27,094 bases of DNA from an uncultured Clostridia bacterium (GCA_947629895.1 CANRFP010000007.1:1-27094); one strand, 5' to 3'; numbered from the stretch's first letter, positions 14,181 through 22,641 are shown. The notes: generated by a model not told the origin, from the letters alone. Numbers and translations: made by a program.

Positions 14181-14705
14181 TTAACTATTTTTCCAAATTG
14201 TTTCAACATACTCACTTTCAACAGTTTCAACAACAAAAGTTAATATATATTTTTCATTGCTAACAAAATTCCCGTCTTTTGGCGTTTTAACATAGTTGCA
14301 AAAAGTGATTTTATTTCCACCTTGCAAATCCTCATCAAAATAATAATAGCCATCTTCCTTTTTCTCAAAATGAGAGGTTGTGATGAAATCAAATTGGGAG
14401 TTTGTTCCAAAAACCTGCGTTTTAACACGAACTTTCAAGGTTGAGTTTAAATCTTCGCTGCTTATTTGAACAACTTGTGGAATGTTCTCGTCCGGCAAAA
14501 AAGAGCCGTCAAAAGTCATGGAAACAACACTTGTTTCATTTGGTTTCACGCCTATTGTCACGTTGTCACCCACAACCAAATCTGCATTTGAAGAAAGATA
14601 GGTTGCTGACGACATATATCCCGTCAACCCCAAAATAATGGATGTGATAAGCAAAATGCTTAAAATAACCACACCAAAAGTTAAAGCAACTTCTTTTTTA
14701 GTCAT
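14181..14705 (-). CDS. Membrane-anchored extracytoplasmic protein of unknown function
   Basis: 174 aa from ATG 14705. Short basic start (MTKKEV), one hydrophobic segment (about 7-30, VALTFGVVILSILLITSIIL), then a beta-rich ectodomain without recognisable catalytic motifs. An in-frame TTG at 14729 would add eight residues; neither start has a good Shine-Dalgarno, so the start is uncertain. It follows the flippase-domain gene by 28 bases with no terminator or clear promoter between them, so the two are probably co-transcribed and coupled. The layout resembles small SipW/camelysin-type secreted proteins in general form only. Confidence 0.7.
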   Translation of the reverse strand: MTKKEVALTFGVVILSILLITSIILGLTGYMSSATYLSSNADLVVGDNVTIGVKPNETSVVSMTFDGSFLPDENIPQVVQISSEDLNSTLKVRVKTQVFGTNSQFDFITTSHFEKKEDGYYYFDEDLQGGNKITFCNYVKTPKDGNFVSNEKYILTFVVETVESEYVETIWKNS

Positions 14706-14733
14706 ACAATTAGTTTTTTGATATGGCAAAAAT

Positions 14734-16101
14734 TTATTCTTTTACTTCCAATTTTTTTGTTTTTTTACGCCTACGCGTGCGCTCCTGTCTGAAATTTTCA
14801 ATTTGCGTTCGCCTAAATTCCTGACTTTCCGCCCTAAGTTGCAAGCGTTTTTTCACCCATTTATATTTTCTGTTTCCATATATGGTGTCATATGAAAGGA
14901 TTCCAATTCCCTGCAAAAGATAATAATAATAAGAACAGAAGCGCCACACAATCAGTGCCCAGAATGTTGCGCCGCCCAAATATTGCTGGAACAAAAGCGT
15001 GAAGGTGATTTCATTCATTCCCGTTCCGCCTGGAAGAGGAATAAAACTTGCAGCAAGTTCAATCAGTGATGTGTAAACAAAGAAATCGCCATAATTTCCA
15101 ATAAAGATGGCGTTGTGTGCATATGGAAAACTTAAATATATAAAATATGGGATGGTGTATAAGCAAACAGTTCTAAGTGCGTGCAAAATCAGCTGAAAGA
15201 CGATTTCAAATTTAGATTTACTGTATTCTTTCATAATGTTTTGATAATCTTCAACAACGCCCATAACTTTTGTGTAAGATTTGTCATAATCTTTGATAAA
15301 TTTCAATTTTGTGCAAAGTTTAAGCCCCCAAGACACAAGGCCTTTTCCCATTTTTTTTGACAGAGAAATGAAAAGAATGGCAGCAATCATGAGAATTGCC
15401 AAAATGAAACCAATAATGCTTGTTGTTGAAACGAACGCCGACATTCCATTGGTTAAGCTAATCACAAGGCATATGCCGCCAATTATCACCCAAGTTATAT
15501 TCTGGAAAACAAGCTTTGCAATTGGAATTGAAAGAGCTGTTGAAGCCGGCACATCCCTACTTGTGAGATATGTTGCCATAAAAGCTTGACCGCCCGAAGA
15601 GAGAGGTGTAATGGCATCATAATATCTTGAAATCCCCATCGATTTAAACGACAAAGCCCACCTTGAACGCATAGTTTTTTTGTATATCATGTGATGCACG
15701 GATGTTATATCCAAAATTTGAATTGCAAGCAGCATCAATAAGCATGCAAAAATGTATAAAAAGTCTATGCCAGCAAAATTTAGTGGGGAAAAATCATCAG
15801 TGGTGTAGATGTTCCAAAGCAAGATTGCAACAACCAAAACGATGTTAAAAATAAAGAATACTATGCTTCTTATGCGTTTTTTCTTTTCGCCAGACTTAGA
15901 TTTTGAAACCTCTTTGTTGGCCTCTTCCATTTTTTCTTCAACTTTTTTTGCTTCTTCGTCTGACAGTTTTTGATTTTGAATTGATTCAAGTTTGGCTTTT
16001 CGCTTTGCTTTATAGGCATTTATTTTGCGTGAAAAAAAAGACTGCTTTTTTGCAGGCGCATTTTCCTCTAACTGCAAATCTTTTTCTTCATTATTGTCCA
16101 T
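14734..16101 (-). CDS. LPG-synthase-type flippase-domain (UPF0104/YbhN-like) membrane protein
   Basis: 455 aa polytopic protein of the lysylphosphatidylglycerol synthase TM / flippase-like family (PF03706 type). Membrane segments run from about residue 79 to 405. Family features visible: the DAITPLSSGGQ block (162-172) and PGGTGMNE (357-364). The first 78 residues are an unusual, highly charged, probably cytoplasmic coiled-coil extension, and the tail is basic (RTRRRKKTKKLEVKE). Related proteins move or modify lipids in the membrane, but no aminoacyl-transfer domain is present, so the substrate is unknown. The ATG at 16101 is preceded by ATTTCC, not a ribosome site; a consensus-like promoter ends only six bases before it, so the mRNA is predicted to be leaderless. 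The 174-aa protein follows in the same unit. Confidence 0.85.
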   Translation of the reverse strand: MDNNEEKDLQLEENAPAKKQSFFSRKINAYKAKRKAKLESIQNQKLSDEEAKKVEEKMEEANKEVSKSKSGEKKKRIRSIVFFIFNIVLVVAILLWNIYTTDDFSPLNFAGIDFLYIFACLLMLLAIQILDITSVHHMIYKKTMRSRWALSFKSMGISRYYDAITPLSSGGQAFMATYLTSRDVPASTALSIPIAKLVFQNITWVIIGGICLVISLTNGMSAFVSTTSIIGFILAILMIAAILFISLSKKMGKGLVSWGLKLCTKLKFIKDYDKSYTKVMGVVEDYQNIMKEYSKSKFEIVFQLILHALRTVCLYTIPYFIYLSFPYAHNAIFIGNYGDFFVYTSLIELAASFIPLPGGTGMNEITFTLLFQQYLGGATFWALIVWRFCSYYYYLLQGIGILSYDTIYGNRKYKWVKKRLQLRAESQEFRRTQIENFRQERTRRRKKTKKLEVKE

Positions 16102-16107
16102 GGAAAT

Positions 16108-16136
16108 ATTTTATCAAAAAAAATAACCCTTGTCAA
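16108..16136 (-). promoter_or_regulatory. Near-consensus promoter giving a leaderless flippase-gene mRNA
   Basis: Minus strand TTGACA (16136-16131), 17-nt spacer, TAAAAT (16113-16108), then six bases, then the ATG at 16101. The base seven positions after the -10, the usual start site, is the A of the ATG. The whole promoter except the end of its -10 lies inside the terminator of the preceding gene. Confidence 0.7.
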
Positions 16137-16152
16137 ACAAACAAGAGTTATT
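16116..16152 (-). terminator. Terminator of the foldase-like lipoprotein gene, overlapping the next promoter
   Basis: On the minus strand AATAACTCTTGT (16152-16141), 7-nt loop, ACAAGGGTTATT (16133-16122): a 12-bp stem with one U-G pair, followed by a run of eight T (16123-16116, counting the last two stem bases). It starts 10 nt after the stop codon at 16163. Confidence 0.85.
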
Positions 16153-16162
16153 TTGTTAACTA

Positions 16163-18127
16163 TTAAGCGTCAAGCTCGTCACCGTCAATGTGAATTGATT
16201 CCACAATACATCTCTGGACATTGTTTTTATCTTTCAAGGCTTCAATATCCAAATTTTGGAACACAGAGAAATTGTCAGAATAATTGGAAAGAAGTTCATC
16301 ATACAAAACATCAAAGTAAGTTTTGTCTGAAAACAAACTTGTTCTCTTTTGACGAAGTTTGTATATGAATTCCAATTTGAAATCCTCTTTAATATTAAAC
16401 TTTCCATTTGCAACTTCTGTAAATTGCTCAACTTCGCCAGCATAGAAGAAGATATAATATCCATCGTCAACTTTCACAAGTTTGGTTGTTCCAATTTCTG
16501 GATTTGACTTGTAAAGTTCTTGGATTGCACTCTTCACGCTTTCATTTGAGCTGAAAGTGGAGTTTGCAAGCACAGTGTTGGTGTCTGAGTTAAAGCCAAA
16601 AACAATGTCATAGTCAGCATTTTTGCATGTGTCGTCATCACTATATTTAAACATATAATCTCTAAATACAACCGCTCTCTGCCTTGCAACAAGGTCATTA
16701 TATTTACTAACCCATTCTTCAAATGCTTGTTGCCTCTTTTGCTCGTCTTCTCTGTCTGTTAAAGCAAGTTCTGACAACGCCTCTTCTTGTTCATCCCCCG
16801 TCATTTCGGCAACTGATTTAAACTTAATGTTTCCAATTTTTGTTTCAAGTTCTCTTTGCAAATCCAAAACGTTGACCTTTAAGTTTGTTCTGCCGCCGTT
16901 TCCCGTCACCTTGCCATCAGCATCAACGCTGACATCTCTTTGAGTTGCCAAAACATGGTTAAAAATTTCATCTATGCCAACTTTGTCAAGAGGGTTGCCG
17001 CTTTTGTTTGCTTCATCAATAATTTTTTGTTGGCTTGCTGACAAGTTCACTTTGATTGCAGAAACATAGAAATAATTTTCATTGTTTGTTTTCAAGAAGT
17101 AGTCAACATCCTTTGTGCTGTTTAAAATTGCATCAGAATATGTTGAAGGATTTTGGCTGTAAGAGAGATAATCCGCCTCAATTTTTTCTTTATAATAATT
17201 TATAACATCGTCAATTTGAATGTTTGAATGGTTGTCATCTCTGTTGCTTTGCGCTTTGTTGAAAATTTCAGTGTATTTTTCAACAAGATAGTTGTTTTTC
17301 AAAATGTCATAAACTCTTTGAATTTCAAATTTAAGCCACTCGGCATCTGTTTTATAATTCATATAAGAAAAGTTTCTTTCAATTATGTCAACATACTGAC
17401 TAACAGCGCTTCTCCAATCGCGAACAGAGCGAACTTTTGTGTCTTCGCCCATGGCATTGTAAAGTGCATTGAAAAGTTCCGTTTTGAAGTCGTATTCCTC
17501 GCTTTCAAAGTCATAAACATATTCCTTGCCGTCTTTTTCAAGAACTTTCAAATTTTTAGGGTCATTTCTTATGCTAAGAGTTACATCTTTATTTTTAATT
17601 ATTCCATTTTCAAAATATATGCTTGAAACATATTTATTGTAAACCACGCCATCTTCGGTGGTTTCATCTTCTTCGCTTTCGCCAATCTCAAAATCCACAA
17701 TTTCAAAATATTTTTCTTCAATATTGTCAAAAAGCGAGCTTCTGGTTTGCTCCCAAAGATAAGATTTTTCGTTGTCGTTCAGCAATGGCTGGTCATTTGT
17801 TAAATCCTCATCATTGTTCAAATCCAAATCTTTATAATAATTTTTAACCGCTTTAATTGTAATGTGTTGGTCTATAACCGTGTTTAAAGTTTGCTTAATT
17901 GCGCCGCTGTAACCATTTTCTTCATTGTTGTAATTATAGCCATAACTAGAATATGCCAAGAGCAGTTCTCTCTTGTCTATATTGTCTTTTTCACCATCTG
18001 AATATGTGATTGTTGCAACAATGGCATCTTGATAGGATTTTTCATCTATCTCAACCAAAGAACATCCAGCAAAAACTGAAACGCACAAGCACAAAATAAG
18101 CAAAATTGAAAGTATTTTCTTTTTCAT
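16163..18127 (-). CDS. Large foldase-like (SurA/PrsA-type) lipoprotein
   Basis: 654 aa. Signal peptide with lipobox (MKKKILSILLILCLCVSVFA, then GC), so a lipid-anchored extracytoplasmic protein. The start ATG 18127 has GGAG seven nt upstream; the longer in-frame opening has no support. The order pth, mfd, foldase lipoprotein is common in clostridia and is the main reason for the call. Internally it is charged and helical; the stretch NYFYVSAIKVNLSASQQKII (about 395-415) and the later VDDGYYIFFYAGEV look like the two ends of a parvulin-type rotamase domain, but the core is not convincing and the protein is over twice the usual PrsA length. It may be a chaperone without isomerase activity. It has its own promoter (18156-18184) and terminator. 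Confidence 0.65.
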   Translation of the reverse strand: MKKKILSILLILCLCVSVFAGCSLVEIDEKSYQDAIVATITYSDGEKDNIDKRELLLAYSSYGYNYNNEENGYSGAIKQTLNTVIDQHITIKAVKNYYKDLDLNNDEDLTNDQPLLNDNEKSYLWEQTRSSLFDNIEEKYFEIVDFEIGESEEDETTEDGVVYNKYVSSIYFENGIIKNKDVTLSIRNDPKNLKVLEKDGKEYVYDFESEEYDFKTELFNALYNAMGEDTKVRSVRDWRSAVSQYVDIIERNFSYMNYKTDAEWLKFEIQRVYDILKNNYLVEKYTEIFNKAQSNRDDNHSNIQIDDVINYYKEKIEADYLSYSQNPSTYSDAILNSTKDVDYFLKTNNENYFYVSAIKVNLSASQQKIIDEANKSGNPLDKVGIDEIFNHVLATQRDVSVDADGKVTGNGGRTNLKVNVLDLQRELETKIGNIKFKSVAEMTGDEQEEALSELALTDREDEQKRQQAFEEWVSKYNDLVARQRAVVFRDYMFKYSDDDTCKNADYDIVFGFNSDTNTVLANSTFSSNESVKSAIQELYKSNPEIGTTKLVKVDDGYYIFFYAGEVEQFTEVANGKFNIKEDFKLEFIYKLRQKRTSLFSDKTYFDVLYDELLSNYSDNFSVFQNLDIEALKDKNNVQRCIVESIHIDGDELDA

Positions 18128-18155
18128 TTCATCTCCAAGTAGTTTTAACTTTGTT

Positions 18156-18184
18156 ATTTTAACATAAAATAAGTTAAAATACAA
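18156..18184 (-). promoter_or_regulatory. Promoter of the foldase-like gene, spanned by an inverted repeat
   Basis: Minus strand TTGTAT (18184-18179), 17-nt spacer, TAAAAT (18161-18156). A perfect 8-bp inverted repeat ATTTTAAC (18156-18163) / GTTAAAAT (18173-18180) with 9 bases between spans the -10 and the end of the -35. A third GTTAAAA copy lies at 18149-18143. It could be an operator or just AT-rich coincidence. Confidence 0.5.
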
Positions 18185-18203
18185 GTAAAACCAAGCAATT
18201 TTT

Positions 18204-21200
18204 TTAAACTTTTTCTGCTTTGGTGAACATATCAATCAAAGAATTGACTTTGTCAATCACTTTTCCCGATATTTCTAGTTTTAGAATAGGAAAATCTTCA
18301 AATTTTAACCGCGCATTATAAAATTTGCTAACATTCGACAAACTTTGAGGGATTATCTGCTCGGTTTTGTAAAAATAAATGGAAGTTTCATTTTGATTTA
18401 TCTTAATTTTTTGCACATCAAAACGCTTTGCAAGATTTTTCAAAAAGGCAATTTTGCAAAGATTTTCCACTGCTGGCGGAAGGTCGCCATTGCTGCTTTG
18501 AAGTTCGTCAACAACTGTGTCATATTGCTGCTTTGAGGAAATTTTGCTTATCTTGTCATAGAACACAATCCTCTCCTCCTGAGAAGAAATGTAGTCCTCA
18601 GAAATATAGGCATCAAGCACAAGTTCCATTTTGATTTCTCTGTCATTTTCCGTCTTCTGCCCGGCAACTTCCCGCGTGACTTCGTCAAGCAATCTAACAT
18701 ACATGTCATAGCCAACTTTTTGCATATGCCCATGCTGTTCTTTCCCCAAAATGTTGCCCGCCCCGCGAATTTCAAGGTCTCGCATGGCAATTTTAAAGCC
18801 GCTTCCAAGTTCTCTAAACTCTTTTATGGCGTCAAGCCTTTTGTATGCCTCTTCAGTTAGCACTTTGCCGCCATTGTAAGTGAGATATGCATAGGCAAGT
18901 TTGTCAGACCTGCCAATTCTGCCTCTTATTTGATAAAGTTGGCTAAGCCCCAACATATCGCAATCCACAACAAAAAGGGTGTTGAGCGCTGGCAAATCTA
19001 TTCCATTCTCAATCAAAGTTGTTGAAATGAAAAGATTAAATTTTCCGTCATAGAGGTCGTTTATCACGCGAGAGAGTTCTTTTTCCTCCATTTGCCCGTA
19101 CGCAACGCCAATTTTTGCGTTTGGCAAAAGTTCAGAAACGTGGTGGGCAAATTCATAAATTTGAGCAACCTTATTAAACAGCACAAGCGCTTTCCCGTTT
19201 CTTGAAATTTCCCGCGAACAAACATCAGAAAGAAGTTCGTCACTGTAAGGCGAAACGTATGTTTGAATTGGAAGGCGGTCACGCGGCGGAGTTGCAATCA
19301 CGCTTATGTCCCTAATCCCAGAAAGCGACATGTGCAAAGTTCTTGGAATTGGCGTGGCGGAAAGCGTTAAAACATCCACATCTGTTTTCATTTTTTTGAT
19401 TTTTTCTTTGTCCTTAACTCCAAATCTTTGCTCCTCGTCAAGCACCAAAAGCCCCAAATCTTTAAACACAAGTTTTTCGTTCAAAATTTTGTGAGTTCCA
19501 ATCAAAATGTCAATTTTTCCTTCGGCAAGGCGCTTATAAATGTCCGCCGTTTCCTTTGCCGTGCGGAAACGATTCAGCACTTCAATCCTAAGCCCAAAGC
19601 CATCCATGCGGGAGAGGCATGAACGATAATGTTGCTCTGAAAGAATTGTGGTTGGGCAAAGAAAAGCCACCTGTTTTCCGTTGTAAACCGCCTTAAAAAT
19701 GGCACGAAACGCCACTTCTGTTTTTCCAAAGCCAACATCGCCGCAAATAAGCCTATCCATAATTCTTGGGCTTTCCATATCTTGGTCAACATCGCTGATT
19801 GCAAGGGCTTGGTCGGGCGTAAGTTCAAACTCAAATTTGTCGGCAAATTGATTTTCAAGTTCGTCATCTCGCACAAAGGTGAAGCCCACGCTGTCCTTTC
19901 TTTCTTTATAAATTTTGGCAAGTGCTATTGCAACCTCTTTCAAATCCGCCTTAACGCGCTGCTTTAACTTTTGCCACTCCGAGCTGCCAAGAGCGTTAAG
20001 TTTTGGATTTTCGCCGCCGATGTAAGCGGAAAGCAAATTGGCCTGCTCAGAAGGAAGATACAAAAGCGCGCCATTTTTGTATTCAATCACAAAATAGTCT
20101 TTTTCAAAGTGTGACAGTTGCATTCTCACAATATCTTTGCATCGCCCCACCCCGTAAAAAGAATGCACAACAAAATCGCCCACTTTTGGAAGATAGGAAA
20201 AATTTTGTTTTCCCTGACGATAGTCCACTTTTTTGCTTTTATACATGTCGTCAGTGCCAATGCCAACAATGCCCTCTTCAAAGAAACTGAAGGAATATGG
20301 AAAATAATCTCTCAAAACAAAGATGTTAACTTTTTTGTCAAGAATGCCATCAAATTCTTTGAAAGAAAAATTGTTGGTCGTTAAAAATTCTTTTAAAATT
20401 TCAAAGTATTCGCCACCAAACAGAAAAACATTTATTCCGCCTTTGCCAAACATAACGAGGTCATTTTTCAGTTCCATAAAATCGGTGACGTAACTTTTTT
20501 GCCCAATGGTTTTGTTTTCAAAATTTGTTTCTTTTGTGTTTGTGAAAACTGTGCAATTTGACAAGTTTGTTTCTTTAAAATTTAAAAACAAATCCTCTCT
20601 TGTCCACGAAAGTTCACTTCTGGATTTTGCCAAAATGTCACATTCGTTTTCAATTTTAATTGGCTCATCAACAAAAATTTTTGCATCCAAATCAAAAACA
20701 GAATTTGCGCCAATTTTCAAAAAAATAGGAAAAATATCAATTTTTTCAAGATTTTTTTGCGTTTTCATCGTTAAAAAATCAAAATTTATGATTTTTTCAA
20801 TTTCTTCATCAAAAAATTCAAGCCGCGTTGGATAGTCATCACCGCTCAAAAAAATGTCCACAACATCGCCGCGAACAGAAAACTGTCCTGCCGCTGAAAC
20901 ATAGTCCACCCTCTCATATCCAAACTCAGAAAAAGCACGGGAAAGGTTTTCAAGGCTCACCTCTTGCCCCACCGCAAAACTTTTATGTTGTTTCAAAAAT
21001 TCCAAATCAAATTTGGTTGTAAGTGAAGATGGCAAAAAAATCAGCCCAGAAATTTTCTTTTGCAAAAAGTTCGAAATTGAGTTTGCAAAGTGGAACAAAT
21101 TCACATCATGCTCGTCCTCATTTTCTCTGCCGCAAGAAATGATTTCAAGTTTTTTGCCTGCTGCCTCCAAACCACGTTTCAACTTGCTTGCAGAAACAAA

Positions 21201-21326
21201 ATCGCCACAAACATAAACAAAAGCATCCTCTTGCGCAATTGTCAAAACTTTTTCGCCAACAAAAAAGCCCCCAAGTTCTTCACTTTGAGGCAAAAATTGT
21301 TTAAGAAAATCCAAAAACGCCTTCAT
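18204..21326 (-). CDS. mfd: Transcription-repair coupling factor Mfd
   Basis: 1040 aa DNA translocase that removes RNA polymerase stalled at lesions and recruits UvrA. Domains in order: UvrB-like N-terminal region (about 1-330), RNA-polymerase-interacting CarD-like domain (about 381-437, VGDFVVHSFYGVGRCKDIV), RecG-like helicase core with Walker A GDVGFGKTE (529-537), DEEQ (630-633), SATPIPRT (656-663) and QIRGRIGR (799-806), a TRG-type segment (FKIAMRDLEIRGAGNILGKE) and the C-terminal D7 domain. It is about 100 residues shorter than the E. coli and B. subtilis proteins, the loss falling before the polymerase-binding domain. Its ATG shares one base with the pth stop codon (TAATG), so translation is probably coupled. 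Confidence 0.97.
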   Translation of the reverse strand: MKAFLDFLKQFLPQSEELGGFFVGEKVLTIAQEDAFVYVCGDFVSASKLKRGLEAAGKKLEIISCGRENEDEHDVNLFHFANSISNFLQKKISGLIFLPSSLTTKFDLEFLKQHKSFAVGQEVSLENLSRAFSEFGYERVDYVSAAGQFSVRGDVVDIFLSGDDYPTRLEFFDEEIEKIINFDFLTMKTQKNLEKIDIFPIFLKIGANSVFDLDAKIFVDEPIKIENECDILAKSRSELSWTREDLFLNFKETNLSNCTVFTNTKETNFENKTIGQKSYVTDFMELKNDLVMFGKGGINVFLFGGEYFEILKEFLTTNNFSFKEFDGILDKKVNIFVLRDYFPYSFSFFEEGIVGIGTDDMYKSKKVDYRQGKQNFSYLPKVGDFVVHSFYGVGRCKDIVRMQLSHFEKDYFVIEYKNGALLYLPSEQANLLSAYIGGENPKLNALGSSEWQKLKQRVKADLKEVAIALAKIYKERKDSVGFTFVRDDELENQFADKFEFELTPDQALAISDVDQDMESPRIMDRLICGDVGFGKTEVAFRAIFKAVYNGKQVAFLCPTTILSEQHYRSCLSRMDGFGLRIEVLNRFRTAKETADIYKRLAEGKIDILIGTHKILNEKLVFKDLGLLVLDEEQRFGVKDKEKIKKMKTDVDVLTLSATPIPRTLHMSLSGIRDISVIATPPRDRLPIQTYVSPYSDELLSDVCSREISRNGKALVLFNKVAQIYEFAHHVSELLPNAKIGVAYGQMEEKELSRVINDLYDGKFNLFISTTLIENGIDLPALNTLFVVDCDMLGLSQLYQIRGRIGRSDKLAYAYLTYNGGKVLTEEAYKRLDAIKEFRELGSGFKIAMRDLEIRGAGNILGKEQHGHMQKVGYDMYVRLLDEVTREVAGQKTENDREIKMELVLDAYISEDYISSQEERIVFYDKISKISSKQQYDTVVDELQSSNGDLPPAVENLCKIAFLKNLAKRFDVQKIKINQNETSIYFYKTEQIIPQSLSNVSKFYNARLKFEDFPILKLEISGKVIDKVNSLIDMFTKAEKV

Positions 21327-21829
21327 TAAAAAAATCTCTCTTTAATTTGTGCCACAGCACTTTCTATTATTGGTTTAAATTGCTCTTCGTCATATTTAGA
21401 CAAAACAAAATCGGCAAGGTCCTTTGTGACATCTCTTCCAATTCCAACCTTAATTCTTTCAAAATCTTGCCCAATAAAACTTACAATGCTCCTCAGCCCA
21501 TTGTGCGTGCCAGCAGAGCCGCGTTCGCGATAACGGATGTTCCCTTTTGGCAAATCGATATCATCAACAATAACAACAATTCTTGCATCAGCAAATTTTT
21601 GCTTAACAAGCACAACACTTTCGCCGCTGTTGTTCATATAGGTTTGAGGCTTAACCAACAAAACCTTTTCACCGTTCACATTCCCCTGCCCAACAAGCGC
21701 CTTAAATTTGTTTTGTGTGAACTTGATGCCAAATTCTTGCGACAAAGCATCCACAACATCAAAGCCAATGTTGTGATATGTGTGCGCATATTCGGCAGTA
21801 GGATTTCCAAGCCCAACAAAAATCAACAT
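21326..21829 (-). CDS. pth: Peptidyl-tRNA hydrolase
   Basis: 167 aa; cleaves peptidyl-tRNAs released from stalled ribosomes so that tRNA is recycled. Signatures: VGLGNPTAEYAHTYHNIGF with catalytic H19 and substrate-binding N9, KPQTYMNNSG, VIVDDIDLPKG and GSAGTHNGLRSI. Slightly shorter than typical (about 185-195), trimmed at the C-terminus. The ribosome site AGGGG overlaps the stop codon of the preceding frameshifted gene, nine bases upstream. Gene order with mfd is the classic Firmicute one. Confidence 0.96.
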   Translation of the reverse strand: MLIFVGLGNPTAEYAHTYHNIGFDVVDALSQEFGIKFTQNKFKALVGQGNVNGEKVLLVKPQTYMNNSGESVVLVKQKFADARIVVIVDDIDLPKGNIRYRERGSAGTHNGLRSIVSFIGQDFERIKVGIGRDVTKDLADFVLSKYDEEQFKPIIESAVAQIKERFF

Positions 21830-21838
21830 AAATTCCCC

Positions 21839-22541
21839 TTATTTTTTAATCAATTTTTCAAAAGGTCCAACAGTTTTCCCTTTTTCAATTTTGCTGTCCT
21901 CAACAAAACTTTGTTGCAAAATTGCTCCGTCACAAACAATGGAATTTGAAATAAAGTTTCCACTTTCAAGCACAACCCCTTTGCCAATAAACGTTTCGCC
22001 TTTCAAAACGTTGTTTGGATATATGATTGTGTCTGGCTCAATTTCAACATCGGCATCAATAAAAATTGTGTTTTCGCCAAAAAGCGTAACTCCGTTTTGC
22101 TTGTGATAATCCAAAATTCTTTTGTTTATAACATTAAATGCCCAAGAGGCTTTTTGCGCATTGTCAATGATTGTGAAGCCTTCTTTGTCAAATTCCTCAA
22201 CTGTGGAAGAGAGAAAAAGTGGATTTTTTAAGAAGTGGCGTGTCGCTATAAAACACCGCAACAAAATTAAATTTTTCGGCAAATGGGCGAAGTTTGTCCA
22301 AAAGCTCCTCTTCACATGGCTCATCAATCACTTTTTGCTGACAGCCAGAAGTTGCCAAAGCCACCCAATCAAGCAAGCTTTTGCCGGAAATTTTAAAGTC
22401 ACTTTTAAGGCCATTTTTTGCCCGAACAAGCACAACAAGAGTTTCTTTTGCAACCCATTCATAATTTTGCAAAAGAGGCTCTTTTTCGTTCAAAAAGTCA
22501 AAATTAAGTTGATTTTGTTGTATTTCTTCTTCAATAATCAT
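21839..22541 (-). pseudogene. Reduced GlmU-like gene split by a frameshift
   Basis: Two overlapping minus-strand frames make one protein-like whole of about 233 aa. The first (22541 to 22197) holds a degenerate nucleotidyltransferase-like part: VVLVRAKNGLKSDFKISGKS where GlmU has its GxGTRM loop, then FVAVFYSDTPLL like GlmU's YGDTPLL. The second (to 21839) continues with a left-handed-beta-helix start, NGVTLFGENTIFIDADVEIE, and ends SKIEKGKTVGPFEKL, both close to GlmU. Removing one base from the T5 run (22214-22218) or A6 run (22224-22229) joins them. In Bacillus glmU (gcaD) lies upstream of pth and mfd, supporting descent. The signature loop is missing and the total is half of GlmU length, so UDP-GlcNAc synthesis is unlikely even if the frame is whole. 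The start ATG 22541 has no ribosome site. Confidence 0.7.
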
Positions 22542-22547
22542 GAAAAT

Positions 22548-22576
22548 ATTATATTATTTTTTGCCAAACTTGTCAA
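22548..22576 (-). promoter_or_regulatory. Perfect-consensus promoter giving a leaderless GlmU-like/pth/mfd mRNA
   Basis: Minus strand TTGACA (22576-22571), 17-nt spacer, TATAAT (22553-22548), six bases (ATTTTC), then ATG at 22541. Both hexamers are exact consensus; the predicted start site is the A of the ATG. Confidence 0.8.
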
Positions 22577-22632
22577 CAAACAAACAATATTTAAAAAATT
22601 ATATTAAAACATTTTTAAAATTTGCCTTGTTA

Positions 22633-22641
22633 TGATAAAAT
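22633..22641 (+). promoter_or_regulatory. Extended -10 promoter giving a leaderless mRNA
   Basis: TGA-TAAAAT: an extended -10 (TG one base before the hexamer at 22636-22641), followed by AATGAT and the ATG at 22648. The -35 is poor (TTTAAA at about 16 nt), which an extended -10 can offset. There is no Shine-Dalgarno. Confidence 0.55.

Noticed and set aside
15293..15589. A 98-residue plus-strand frame inside the flippase-domain gene
   Set aside because: It is antisense to well-conserved membrane segments, without a ribosome site or known motifs.
21347..21949. A 200-residue plus-strand frame over pth
   Set aside because: It is antisense to pth, whose catalytic motifs are all present on the minus strand.
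22197..22250. Programmed -1 ribosomal frameshift at the A6 run in the GlmU-like gene
   Set aside because: A -1 shift leads into a frame that ends soon and does not encode the beta-helix part. Only a +1 (or -2) change joins the two halves, so mutation or sequencing error is simpler.
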